From Selenomonas sp. (GTDB lineage: Bacteria > Bacillota > Negativicutes > Selenomonadales > Selenomonadaceae), in NCBI GenBank assembly GCA_018052705.1, contig JAGPMW010000023.1, positions 1-34,647 on the forward strand: DNA of 34,647 nt, written 5' to 3'. Both the position numbers and the translations under genes were made by a program. Position 1 is the stretch's first letter. The number at the start of each line of letters is the position of its first letter. Positions 1 to 9,005 of the stretch are shown here, in pieces. A model generated the notes under the pieces. That model saw nothing but the letters and a program-made list of their open reading frames with translations. It did no database searches and was not told the origin of the DNA.

Positions 1-1091
1 CATTAGCCAGACTGGATACGCTTGAGTTTGTTGTGTCCAACACGACCGAGGCTGGTATTGTTTATGAGGCTGGCGACAAACTTGGCGATTGTCCGCCGAA
101 TACCTATCCGGCCAAGCTTATCAATCATAACGGTGAAAACCTCAAGAAATGCGTCATGCAGTATGTTGATCTATGGAAACTCGAGGATGGCTTCCGTAAT
201 TGGCTGGATAAGGACTGCATTTTTGCCAGTACGCTCGTTGACCGGATTGTAACCGGCTATCCGCGGGCCGAGGCTGCGAAGATGTGCGAAGAGCTCGGCT
301 ATGATGATGAGCTGCTCGACCAGGCCGAGCCGTTCGGCCTTTGGGTCATCGGTGATGCGCGCGTAGCAGATAAGTTCCATGTCTCGACCGATAAATGGCA
401 TGTTGAGTTTACAGATAAGATAGAGATTTTCAAAGAGCGCAAGGTCCGTATCCTCAACGGTGCCCATACTTCGATGGTGCTGGGGGCCTATCTGGCAGGG
501 TTTAACTATGTCGGACAATGCATGGCTGACCCAGCCGTCCGGGCCCAGCTTGACCAGAGTGTCTATGGTGAGATTGTGCCGACGGTCCACATGCCAAAAG
601 AGAAAGCTGAAGAGTTTGCAGCCGCTGTTTTCGAGCGGTTTGAGAATCCGTTCGTCAAGCATGCGCTGCTCTCGATTTCGCTGAACTCTATCTCCAAATG
701 GCGGGCGCGCGTACTGCCAACTTTTAAGGACAGCATCGTAAACAATGATGGCCAGCTTCCCAAATGGCTTACCTATTCCTTTGCGGCATTGCTGACATTC
801 TATCATACGACCGAGAAAGGCGATCATTGTCTGATCGGGTTCCGGGATACGAATAGCTACGAAATACACGATGATGCCGGCAAGTTGGATAAAGTGTCGC
901 AGTGGGCAGCGCTGCCGGATGACCAATATATCCATAATGTCATGACAGCGATGGACTGGTGGGGCGAAGATCTCACACAGATTGCCGGCTTTGAACAAGC
1001 TGCAGCTCGTCATTTCAGCCGCATGGCTGAGGTGGGGGCCAAGGCACACATCACTGAACTGGCTATGGTCAAGAATGGCGTGGTGCTCTAA
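1..1091 (+). CDS. uxaB: Tagaturonate reductase (altronate oxidoreductase), 5'-truncated, with internal deletion
   Basis: This is the C-terminal part of an NAD-dependent tagaturonate reductase, which interconverts D-tagaturonate and D-altronate in galacturonate catabolism (cytoplasm, mannitol dehydrogenase family). The frame is open to the left edge (first full codon at 3), so the 5' end lies outside. The family signature FVVSNTTEAGI is at 27-59, and STLVDRIVTGYP and KERKVRILNGAHT follow in the expected order. The C-terminal helical domain is complete up to the TAA. Oddity: after YPAKL the sequence jumps to INHNGENL. Relatives have about 27 residues there, ending in a conserved PCELI segment, so an in-frame deletion near position 115-120 is likely and the enzyme may be inactive. 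UxuB-type mannonate oxidoreductases are related, but the signatures fit UxaB better. No flagellar link is apparent. Confidence 0.85.
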   Translation, partial: LARLDTLEFVVSNTTEAGIVYEAGDKLGDCPPNTYPAKLINHNGENLKKCVMQYVDLWKLEDGFRNWLDKDCIFASTLVDRIVTGYPRAEAAKMCEELGYDDELLDQAEPFGLWVIGDARVADKFHVSTDKWHVEFTDKIEIFKERKVRILNGAHTSMVLGAYLAGFNYVGQCMADPAVRAQLDQSVYGEIVPTVHMPKEKAEEFAAAVFERFENPFVKHALLSISLNSISKWRARVLPTFKDSIVNNDGQLPKWLTYSFAALLTFYHTTEKGDHCLIGFRDTNSYEIHDDAGKLDKVSQWAALPDDQYIHNVMTAMDWWGEDLTQIAGFEQAAARHFSRMAEVGAKAHITELAMVKNGVVL

Positions 1092-1128
1092 AAAATCAGG
1101 TCCTTTCTCACGGAAGAAGCTAAATTTA

Positions 1129-1137
1129 TGTTATAAT
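1129..1137 (+). promoter_or_regulatory. Extended -10 promoter for the YbjN-like gene and flagellinolysin
   Basis: TGTTATAAT is a perfect extended -10 element (TG, one base, TATAAT at 1132-1137). It lies 40 bases upstream of the ATG at 1178, in the gap after uxaB. No good -35 hexamer is seen, which is normal for extended -10 promoters. No sigma-28-type element was found here. It would transcribe the YbjN-like gene and the flagellinolysin together. Confidence 0.5.
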
Positions 1138-1177
1138 AAGAAAAGCTATACATTCGTACGAAATGAGGGACTGAGAT

Positions 1178-1660
1178 ATGGCAAAGAAGGTAGGACCAAA
1201 GGGTGTAGAGAGCAATGAGAAGGCGTTGTTCTTTCAGGAATTCCTGATGGAGAATAGTATCAATGTATTCAGTACGGAATCCATTGATGATGAGTATTCC
1301 ACCCTCATTTTCCGCTCACGCATTGAGACGCGTGGGCAGATCCTGCCGATGGCGATTCTGATTGATACCAGCATCTTTACTGTGATCCGGACCCAGATCA
1401 TCACCGGTCTGACCGAAGACAAGCAGCTGCGGATTAAAGAATATCTCAATTTGCTCAATATGCAGTACAAGATATTCAAATACTACCTCAAGGATGATGG
1501 AACGGTATATCTTGATGTCTGTCTGCCTTTCGCAGATGAGACTTTCGACAGCAAGATGGTGCAGCTCATGCTCAGTGTGCTGGTACAGCATCTCGATGCT
1601 GTCTATGAGGAGATTATGGCGCAGGTGTGGTCGAAGGAAGAAGAGACGGCAGAAGGCTGA
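1178..1660 (+). CDS. YbjN-like (type III chaperone-fold) protein
   Basis: A 160-residue soluble protein with no signal peptide or membrane segment. The pattern resembles the YbjN family: an N-terminal helix (FFQEFLMEN), alternating strands (STLIFRSRI; ILPMAILIDTSIFTV), a central LNLLNMQYKIFKYYLKDDG stretch and a long C-terminal helix (VQLMLSVLVQHLDAVYEEIM). YbjN domains share a fold with type III secretion chaperones. The ATG at 1178 has GAGGGA at 1165-1170. It ends 39 bases before the flagellinolysin start, with an extended -10 promoter ahead of both. The context suggests it serves that exported enzyme, for example as a chaperone, but this is inference. The family call is made by pattern only; a general regulator is the alternative. 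Confidence 0.6.
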   Translation: MAKKVGPKGVESNEKALFFQEFLMENSINVFSTESIDDEYSTLIFRSRIETRGQILPMAILIDTSIFTVIRTQIITGLTEDKQLRIKEYLNLLNMQYKIFKYYLKDDGTVYLDVCLPFADETFDSKMVQLMLSVLVQHLDAVYEEIMAQVWSKEEETAEG

Positions 1661-1667
1661 GATAAGA

Positions 1668-1697
1668 TCAGTCCGCGGACAAGGATGGAGGCGCTGA
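1668..1697 (+). promoter_or_regulatory. Probable CsrA-binding hairpin over the flagellinolysin SD
   Basis: ACAAGGATG (1679-1687) matches the core of the CsrA SELEX consensus RUACARGGAUGU; 10 of 12 positions fit when flanks are counted. It abuts the Shine-Dalgarno GGAGG (1687-1691), which gives a second GGA. TCAG (1668-1671) plus CGC (1674-1676) can pair with GCG (1691-1693) plus CTGA (1694-1697), placing the motif in a 14-base loop. Bound CsrA would block ribosome entry; FliW, encoded at 14095, would relieve it. The palindrome GTCCGCGGAC (1671-1680) overlaps. Confidence 0.6.
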
Positions 1698-1699
1698 CA

Positions 1700-3454
1700 A
1701 TGGCAATGGTGATCAAAAATAATATATCGTCCAAGAAAACATTGAATACACTCGACAAGAACTCAAAGGCGATGGCGAAAAGCCTCGCTAAAGTATCTTC
1801 TGGCATGAAAATCAACAGTGCAGCGGATGATGCTTCTGGCTATGCCATTTCCGAACGCATGCGGGTACAGATCCGGGGACTCGATCAGGATAGGGCGAAT
1901 ACCCAGAATGCTTCGAGTATGATGAAAACCGTTGGCGGGGCATTGGATTCGACAGTGGATGCGCTCAAGGCACTTAAGGAGAAGGCCGTCAATGCCGCGA
2001 ATGATACGAATACTGATGCGGATCGGGCGACGATACAGAAGGAAGTCAATCAGTATATTGATCAGATTGATGACAACGCGAACGTGACCTTCAATGGCAA
2101 GCGGCTGTTCGATGGCTCTGTCGATGCAGCGAGTACTGTGAATCAGACCATTATCAAGGCCCTCAACAGCGAGTGGATCGGCAGCAGCCTCGACCTGATC
2201 AAGCAGGCTTATGGACTGTCGTTCGATGAAGACGGGACAAGTGTCCGCACCATGGATATGGATTTTGAGAACAGCGGCGGGAGTACGCTGGCCTATGTGC
2301 AAAGCAGTTTTTCCGGCAACAAGACCGTCAAACTGTCCATGCGTATCAATATGGGGTTCTATAATGCCCTGAATCAGACGGATGTCAACGGCAGCACGAC
2401 AACAGCTGGGGCGGGCTACCTTGATCGCACGATTGCCCATGAACTGACCCATGCAGTCATGTCGGCGAATATCGATGATTTTGCCAGCCTGAAACTGTAT
2501 ATCACAGAAGGCGCGGCTGAGCTGACACATGGTGTCGATGATGAGCGTGCAGCCACATTGAAATCGATGACTGCTGCCGACTACTCAACCTTGTTTTCCA
2601 GTGGTGGTACGGCGGGAACGCAGGAACCCTATGCCGGCGGCTATGCGTTCCTGCGCTATCTCAATGTCAAAGGCGGACATGACCATACGATGCAGCGCTT
2701 CATGAGCGTGCTCGACGAGCAGGGCGGGAACGCTACTGATGATGCCGTAAGCGCCGCGACCAAGGGCCGCTTCAAGACACTGGCTGAGGCAACGACGCAG
2801 TTCGTGGCCGATATGAATTCCAGTTCCTCAAACGTGGCCTTCTACAAAAATTACTGCGGCATCGATCTCGACAATGCAGATACTGGCTCTATCACTGGCT
2901 CTGATGCATGGGGGGGTGACGAGGAAACCGCCGAGACTATCGTGCCTGAGGGCGAGTCTTCGAATTTCTGGTACTATCCGGCTTCTCGTAGTTCTGTGAT
3001 AGATGGGCTCACGGTCGAGTGGCCGAGTTTTGACCGGCCGGATGCCGGATTCCGCTTCCAGGTCGGCACCAAGGCCAACCAGATCGTGAAGGCGGCGTTC
3101 TCCGATATCCACGCCGAGGCACTGGGGCTGCAGAGCAAGACGGGCGAGAAGGTCAGCATCGAGACCCGCGCCAAAGCCAAGGATGCGATTACGTTATTCG
3201 ATAAAGCCATTGGTAAGGTACTCGATCAGCAGACCACGGTTGGCTCTATTCAGAGCCGGCTGAACTATACGGCGGCCAATCTTACGACAGCCAGTGAGAA
3301 TGTGCAGCATGCGGAATCAACTGTCCGTGATGCCGATATGGCAAAAGAAATGACCGAGTATACGAAAAACAATATTCTGCTGCAGTCCGCGCAGTCCATG
3401 CTTACGCAGTCGAACCAGAACAGCTCGGCGGTGATGAGTCTGCTCAAAGCCTGA
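1700..3454 (+). CDS. Flagellinolysin: flagellin with an internal zinc metallopeptidase domain
   Basis: A filament protein that should also be a secreted protease. Residues 1-137 are a flagellin D0/D1 N-terminus (SGMKINSAADDASGYAISER) and about 450-584 the matching C-terminus, ending in MSLLKA. The middle, about 145-445, is a peptidase domain instead of an ordinary D2/D3. Its zinc motif HELTH is at residues 247-251 (2438-2452), followed by TEGAAELTHGVDD, whose glutamates at 270 and 274 are candidates for the third ligand, and a YAGGYAFLRYL segment typical of flagellinolysins. The family is known to form enzymatically active filaments in other Firmicutes. The ATG at 1700 fits better than the one at 1685 because GGAGG lies 8 bases upstream and the product then starts MAMVIKNN, like the main flagellin. 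The ends are closely similar to the flagellin at 17950, so mixed filaments are plausible. Substrate unknown. Confidence 0.93.
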   Translation: MAMVIKNNISSKKTLNTLDKNSKAMAKSLAKVSSGMKINSAADDASGYAISERMRVQIRGLDQDRANTQNASSMMKTVGGALDSTVDALKALKEKAVNAANDTNTDADRATIQKEVNQYIDQIDDNANVTFNGKRLFDGSVDAASTVNQTIIKALNSEWIGSSLDLIKQAYGLSFDEDGTSVRTMDMDFENSGGSTLAYVQSSFSGNKTVKLSMRINMGFYNALNQTDVNGSTTTAGAGYLDRTIAHELTHAVMSANIDDFASLKLYITEGAAELTHGVDDERAATLKSMTAADYSTLFSSGGTAGTQEPYAGGYAFLRYLNVKGGHDHTMQRFMSVLDEQGGNATDDAVSAATKGRFKTLAEATTQFVADMNSSSSNVAFYKNYCGIDLDNADTGSITGSDAWGGDEETAETIVPEGESSNFWYYPASRSSVIDGLTVEWPSFDRPDAGFRFQVGTKANQIVKAAFSDIHAEALGLQSKTGEKVSIETRAKAKDAITLFDKAIGKVLDQQTTVGSIQSRLNYTAANLTTASENVQHAESTVRDADMAKEMTEYTKNNILLQSAQSMLTQSNQNSSAVMSLLKA

Positions 3455-3455
3455 T

Positions 3456-4472
3456 TGGAAGCTGGACCAGGATAAATTTTCTAAAAAAGGAACTACGATC
3501 AGTAGTGCTTATAATACAGGAATCATAGGTAATAAGGGCGGTGGCATTGCTGGTACAGTATATGATCATGCTGTGATTCAGGATGCCTACAATACCCAAA
3601 CTGCATTTTCCTCGGGGATAGCTGGCCTTGATCAGGCATTAACAGGAGCAGTAATTACGCATGTTTATACCACCGGCGAAAAATTTAGCATAGATCCTGG
3701 AATAAATGGTATAGTACATGGAACTTCATATTCTAATGGCGCTGCCACTAAGAATGTGAGCAGCTATTCCGGCTGGGACATTAGTAATGTTGGTGGCGAG
3801 AATACGGTCTCGCGTATTTATGAAGGGCAGAGTCTGCCTTTGCTGCGTGCCTTTTTGACGGCTAATGGTACGGTTACGACGAATTATGCTTATACGCAGG
3901 GCCCGATTGCAGGCAGCAATGGCGGCAAAGATCTGTCGCTGACTTATAACAATAACGATGTCAATTTCAGCGGTGTATCCTATACGGCTGCTGATGGCAG
4001 CCCTATTACCAGTGGGATTCAGAAGGTCGGAGACAAGCCGGATGACAAACCAATCCGCAATGTTGCTTATGATACGACGAATAATCAAGTGACGACGACA
4101 GCAGTCTTCTATACCGGGCAGAATGGCTATGATCTGGTCGGGAATAATGTTACGATTGATCAGCGCGAAGTGACAATCAGTGACGATCTGAGTGGCAAGA
4201 AAATTACCAAGGAATATGATGGCACGACGGATGCAAGTAAGGCTGTCAGTTCACTGTTTTATGGGGATGCCGGCTCAGCGACAGGAATCATCGATAAGGA
4301 TTCGACGGTTTCAGTGGATTCGAGCAATATTACAGCAACGTATGATGATGAAAATGTTGGCGCAGGCAAAGCAGTAACCATTAAAGGGTCAATCTCATTG
4401 GATAATGCAGCGGGCTATCATAACTATAAGCTGAGTGCGAATAGAATGCTGGTACCTATACGAATCGGGTGA
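3456..4472 (+). pseudogene. Two-partner secretion adhesin (TpsA) passenger fragment 1
   Basis: The frame opens within a few bases of the flagellinolysin stop. It encodes adhesin-like sequence (AYNTGIIGNKGGGIAGTVYD, a GLUG-like motif) with no start codon, RBS, signal peptide or TPS secretion domain. A first YDG repeat (KITKEYDGTTDA) is near 4200. The frame breaks at about 4440-4445. The following 90 bases read on sensibly in another frame from 4445 (NAGTYTNRVKYSGIRLASG) until about 4538, then return to the original frame. This is the middle of a large filamentous-haemagglutinin/HMW-like surface protein that has lost its 5' end. An ORF starting at 3573 could be called, but it has no credible start. 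Confidence 0.75.
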
Positions 4473-4529
4473 AATATTCCGGTATCAGACTGGCGAGCGG
4501 AACGTATTCGAAAAATTATAAGCTGGTCG

Positions 4530-6038
4530 ATGCCGCCAGGGGACAATCTTTCCTTTACGGTGCAGTCTGCTGATTTCATTAATTCTGCTGATGGCATGTC
4601 AAAAACAAAGACCAAAAATGTCAGTGATGCGAAGGGTGTATTATATACGGTTGCGGTATCTGGCAGCGATGCAGGAAATTATACGCTTGATGGAGCGGCA
4701 CTGACGAACACAGCTATTGTGGTTGGTACAGGCTCGATTACGCCCCGCACAATCAATCTGGCGGTTACTGATACAAAGGCAGTAAAGACCTACGACGGGG
4801 ATGCTGACGTCAAGATCAATGACAAAACCAGTTTTTCCCTGGGAGAGGCTGGGATTGCCTATGCAAGTGGAACGGATACTGCTCACCATTTGATCGATGG
4901 CGATGATAACAATATCCACATTAGCGGCAAGTACCAGCAAACCAGTGGCGAAGCGGCGCAGGATGTCAACTATTCAAGTAATGCTGTTCAGGACAAGAAG
5001 GTAGCGTATACAGCTAACGTTGTTGATGCGGCCAATAATGCCTCCAGCAATTATACGCTGGTGTTTAATGCTGGCACGAACAATGAAATGAAGGGGACAA
5101 CGCTGTCTGTCAGTGGGACGATCAATCCGCTGACCATCAATAGTGCTGATCAATTGACACTGGACCGGAATGGCCGGGCTATTACCAAAGTATACGATGG
5201 CAAAACTGACGTGGCATATGACGGCGTGACGGCGGATAGCTATGTTGATAAGCTCTATACAACGGTTGGCTCGACTAAAGTATATATCGACTATACAGTT
5301 GCTGATGCCGACTATGCTACGAAAAACAGCCAGAACAATGCAATGCAGGATGTCACCTATAAGCTGGATGTCTCTAAAGGCAATGGCAACTATGAGATTG
5401 CCAATACGGCACTGACCAATGGCAAGCTTGAAAAGAGTTTTGCGAAATCAGGCATCATTACGCCGAGAGACCTGACCGCTACAGTGGTCAATAATAATGT
5501 AACCAAGACCTATGATGCGACAACGGATGTTGTCAATGCTGCTGGTACGAAATTGACCGGTGCTGAGCTGGTGACGCTGAATGGTCTAGTGGATGGCGAC
5601 GGCGCGAGTAATAATACGACGGCCGCCTATAATTTCCAGAATGCCGGCAGCGGCACGGTGACCTATAAGCTGGCTGTCACAGGAGGAGAGGATGCATCAA
5701 ACTATCATATTGTTGATAGTCTGGGCTTGTCAGGCGGCGGAACCATCAATAAACGAGACCTGCAGGTGACAGCGATTACACCCCAGTCGAAAATTTATGA
5801 TGGTAATTCGGGACTGGTGTCCACGCCGACTGCTGGGGATTTTACGCTTAGTGATGGCACAGCAGGGAATATGGTGCTCGGCAGGGATCATACTGTCTTG
5901 ATGGAGTTATCAGTCAGTTGGCTGGTAAGGGAACCATCAATAAGAAAGAGCTTACGGCCTTGTTTGACCGTCAGGAAAAAGATTATGATGGCAATTCCGT
6001 CGTGGAGGCGAAATCGCCGATACTATCGGGACTGGTGA
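4530..6038 (+). pseudogene. TpsA adhesin passenger fragment 2 (YDG repeats)
   Basis: Continues the passenger after two frame changes near 4440 and 4538 (a run of four G lies at the second). It carries successive YDG repeats: VKTYDGDADV, ITKVYDGKTDV, VTKTYDATTDV and SKIYDGNSGLV, separated by ITPRTI/TPRDL-type linkers. YDG repeats form beta-rich stalks in HMW/FhaB-like secreted adhesins. The meaningful reading stops at about 5895-5905, where the frame shifts again; the remainder to 6038 is out-of-frame read-through rich in Arg and Trp. The apparent ATG at 4530 has no RBS and lies inside a repeat unit. Confidence 0.75.
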
Positions 6039-7438
6039 ATAATGACAGTCTGACGCTGGATAAAACAAGGATTACAGGGAAATATGGCACTTGGGATGCT
6101 TTGACGCGTCAATTTAAAGAAGATTCGAATGTCAGCCGTGATGCAGCTGGAAATGTCACGGATAAGGGGGTCTACTATACGGGTCTTGCAGATGCATTGG
6201 CTGCTGGTGGCGCAATTGCCCAAAATTATACGATAGCCGATACCGTGTACTTCCTTGATTATACGGTGAAGTCGGCCAGTTATGATAATCAGAACGCAGG
6301 CAAAGATCATACGCTGAGCTATACGATCTCAGATGTCAATAAGAACCTTGGCAACTATCAGTTATCAGATGACGCGGCGGCAACAATTCGCGATACTACA
6401 TGGACAAGTACTGCGGACAACATCATTACCCCTCGTACCATCAATGCATCGCTGTTGAATGATAAGGATGTGACCAAAGTTTATGATGGAACCACCTCCG
6501 CCGCTGCCGGTAATCTGGTGATCGATAAAGACGATGCTGCAGTTTTGGCAAAGGATGGCCTTTCCGCAGTGATTACCGCAGAATATAATGATGATGCCAA
6601 TGCGACAATCGATCCGGGCGCGGCACATAGCAATACCAAGACGGTGACTTATACGCTCGGTCTTGCTGCGTCAAGCCCGAACTACAGCATTAGCACGACT
6701 ACTTATACAGCAACTGGCGATATCGAACGCCGGACGCTCGATGTCGTTGCTGATCCCTTGACCGTCGATGTGGGTGCGGTTATGCCGGTATCATTCTTTG
6801 GGAAGGTCAATGGCCTGATTACGGCAGACAGCGATTTGGCCAGTGGATTTACCTTCCATGTGGATGACAAGGTTACAACCTCGACGCCAGGTAGTTACGG
6901 AATCTATGGCTGGTATAACAATCAGCGGTCCGGTCAAATGGGGCAGAACTACGTATTCAGCCAGAACATTGGAAATGATAAGGCCTTTACGGTCCGCCTG
7001 AATAATCCTGGGATGGAGTACAACAATACAATCAATCCGAAAGGACAGTTCAGGCCTGACCAGACATCTTATCAGCAGTCATCTAAGGATCAGACCAGCA
7101 GCTTTAATAGGAAACCAGAAGCGGCGTTGGAGTATCGTGATAAGAATGGCAGTGTTCTCGGTAAGACAACTGATTCTGCCGGTAGCCTGTCAATTGCAGG
7201 CACTCAGGCGGCAGATATGGATTCGCTGAGTCAGATTGGCATCAGCAAAGGCAATGTTGTGAATCTGAGCAGCGCCAGAGTAGCCAATGCTGCTTCTGTT
7301 GAAGTGGACAGCAATGGTACGGTTGTCAATCTGGAAATTGTGCCGACTTCCGCGGTTTCGTCCGATCGGCAGGCAAGCGCGGCAAGCTCAGTGCTGGAAC
7401 CATGCTGTCCAATGCGGATATGCATAACTACTATGTGA
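5918..7438 (+). pseudogene. TpsA adhesin passenger fragment 3 (YDG repeats and C-terminal stalk)
   Basis: Third piece of the same passenger, in a frame that is already meaningful from about 5905 (DGVISQLAGKGTINKKEL). It has further repeats (EKDYDGNSVVEA; VTKVYDGTTSAA) and then a Gln/Ser/Asn-rich non-repeat region (NNPGMEYNNTINPKGQFRPD). The meaningful reading ends near 7389 (ASAASS). There the sequence changes frame and passes straight into TpsB barrel sequence. The apparent TTG start at 5918 is an artefact of the frameshift. Confidence 0.75.
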
Positions 7439-8313
7439 ATTATGAGGCATTGGTTGGTCATGGCGGTACAACTTTTGGGCTTGGTTACAGCCGAATGGAC
7501 TATAAAGTTGGCGGGGCACTTCGTGCACTGCAGGCTCAGGGTACTGCAGATACCTTGAGTGCCTTTGGCAGCAGGCCAATCTATCATCTTACGAAGAGCA
7601 GCCTGACATTTACCTATGGTTATGATTACCGCAAGCTTGATGATGATATAACAGCATATTCAGATATGGACAACAGAAAACATTCGCACAGTGTGCATGC
7701 CGGCATTACCGGTTTTGAGCGGGGTGATGGGCTGGCAGTCAATTACGAAGTGAAGGCAACGACAGGTTCTGTGTCGATGGATTCTCAGCGTTCGCGGTCG
7801 ATGGATACGATGAATGGAGAGCATACTAGCGGTCGTTATACCAAGGGCGAGGCCAGTTTCACTGCGGTACAGCAGCTGGGCCATCGGTCCGATGTGATGG
7901 TCAAGGCATCTGGTCAGATTGCCAGTCATAATCTGGACGGTTCCGAGGAAATGTATCTTGGTGGTGCCTCGGGCGTTCGTGCCTATCCACAGGGTGAAGG
8001 ATCGGGTGATGAGGGGGTGCTGGGCACCATTGAAACGCGGTTCTACACGAATGTGACGGGGCTTATCGCCAGTACCTATTTGGATATCGGACATGTCCGG
8101 TACCGTAATGATGGCGGGCTCGATAGTGCCAGCAAAGGGCAGCCGTCAAGTGGCGAGACGCTTAAAGGCTGGGGAATAGGGCTTGCCTATACGAAGGGGG
8201 ATGACTGGTTCGCACGGCTGGACTATGCCCGCCAGATCGGCGATGATCCAAATCTCAGTCAGTTTGCCAAGGCCAGAGGACGTACATGGTTTATGCTGGG
8301 CAAGATCTGGTGA
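7402..8313 (+). pseudogene. C-terminal half of a TpsB (ShlB/FhaC family) outer-membrane transporter
   Basis: TpsB proteins are outer-membrane barrels of the Omp85 superfamily that secrete the TpsA partner. This piece is all amphipathic beta strands and contains the family's conserved block GGASGVRAYPQGEGSGDEG at 7960-8019, corresponding to the GG-VRGY-GE-GD motif of the plug/barrel region. It ends in an aromatic residue, W, as barrel proteins often do (FMLGKIW). Full-length TpsB proteins are about 550 residues. The signal peptide, both POTRA domains and the first strands are missing, and the 5' side is fused, after a frame change at about 7389, to the adhesin passenger. It cannot work alone. 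Its presence indicates a diderm host. Confidence 0.8.
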
Positions 8314-8405
8314 GGCTGAAATGTTTTTTACCAAAGAAGGAAAAATGCTAAGGGGCAGCGAATTCCTAAACTAAGTATAGAAGCCTAAGCGGAGGAGTGA
8401 GTAAG

Positions 8406-8819
8406 ATGGCAGGAAAAATCAAGAATTGCCCCATGTGTGGCAAGTTGTTTGCAGATAATGGTCCCCGGGTCTGTCCGGAGTGCTACGACAAGATACAGAA
8501 AAAAGAGGCAGAGGTCATAAATTATGTCCGTGATAATCCGAAAAGCCGTGTTGTGGAGATTTGCGAAGCTACTGGAGCGCCGGAGCGGATGATCAAGAAG
8601 ATGATCCGCGAAGGCCGGTTTATTCAGGTGGGGGTTCAGATGAACTATCCGTGCGAAAAATGTGGTGCACCGATCATCACTGGACGGATTTGTCATAAAT
8701 GCATGGAGGCCATGCGCGGAGAACTGCAGAAGCAGACATCGGCGATTACAGCTGCCAGACAGGCTGCAAAAGGCGGTAAAGGGCAGGGTATGTATTCAAA
8801 AAGTACATTGGATCATTAA
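8406..8819 (+). CDS. yvyF: YvyF-family flagellar operon zinc-ribbon protein
   Basis: 137 residues, cytoplasmic. It has two zinc-ribbon halves: CPMCG with CPEC near the N-terminus and CEKCG with CHKC near residues 80-97. Between them is a helical, helix-turn-helix-like stretch (VINYVRDNPKSRVVEICEATGAPERMIKKMIREGRF). This is the architecture of the family that stands immediately upstream of flgM in Firmicutes, and flgM follows here. It is thought to affect flagellar gene expression, but its molecular role is unsettled. The ATG at 8406 is chosen because GGAGGAG (8391-8397) lies 8 bases upstream; a GTG at 8397 would overlap that RBS. A terminator follows at 8891. Confidence 0.85.
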   Translation: MAGKIKNCPMCGKLFADNGPRVCPECYDKIQKKEAEVINYVRDNPKSRVVEICEATGAPERMIKKMIREGRFIQVGVQMNYPCEKCGAPIITGRICHKCMEAMRGELQKQTSAITAARQAAKGGKGQGMYSKSTLDH

Positions 8820-8890
8820 GAAGATGAAAATGGCAGAAATATGTCGAAAAAAGAAGAAAAACATAGTTAAATAGCAATAATGGCGAAAAA

Positions 8891-8919
8891 GCAGGAGTTA
8901 AGGCTCCTGCCTTTTTTTT
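8891..8919 (+). terminator. Rho-independent terminator after yvyF
   Basis: Perfect 7-bp stem GCAGGAG (8891-8897) / CTCCTGC (8904-8910) with a 6-base loop, followed by C and eight T. It separates yvyF from flgM, so flgM needs its own promoter or read-through. Confidence 0.85.
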
Positions 8920-8952
8920 CGATAGATTAGCTAGAAGGCAACGGAGAACTCT

Positions 8953-8980
8953 TACAGGGAGTCCCGCGGAAGTCCGATAT
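8953..8980 (+). promoter_or_regulatory. Possible sigma-28-type promoter of flgM
   Basis: TCCGATAT (8973-8980) resembles the flagellar sigma -10 box GCCGATAA. The -35 is weak (TACA at 8953-8956, spacer 16). It lies between the yvyF terminator and the flgM RBS, where a late promoter would be expected. Confidence 0.35.
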
Positions 8981-9005
8981 TCGTGAATGACAGGTGGTGA
9001 ATCGT

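Noticed and set aside
171..1049. Long antisense reading frame opposite uxaB
   Set aside because: It mirrors a well-supported gene, has no RBS or recognisable motif, and is a codon-bias shadow.
1121..1147. TAAATTTA before the YbjN-like gene as a sigma-28 -35
   Set aside because: No matching -10 at the right distance; the extended TATAAT explains the region better.
1763..2530. Long antisense reading frame opposite the flagellinolysin
   Set aside because: The sense strand has conserved flagellin and HELTH motifs; the antisense protein is Ile/Arg-rich with no family pattern.
4200..6500. YDG repeats considered as a CRISPR or DNA-level tandem array
   Set aside because: The repeats are protein-level, variable in spacing and diverged at DNA level; no identical short repeats with uniform spacers exist.
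8314..8405. Gap between the TpsB remnant and yvyF searched for a promoter
   Set aside because: Only A/T-rich fragments such as TATAGA without a matching -35 were seen; nothing worth annotating beyond the RBS.
8824..8874. Small ORF after yvyF (16 Lys-rich codons)
   Set aside because: No RBS, and it lies in an A-rich stretch ahead of the terminator.
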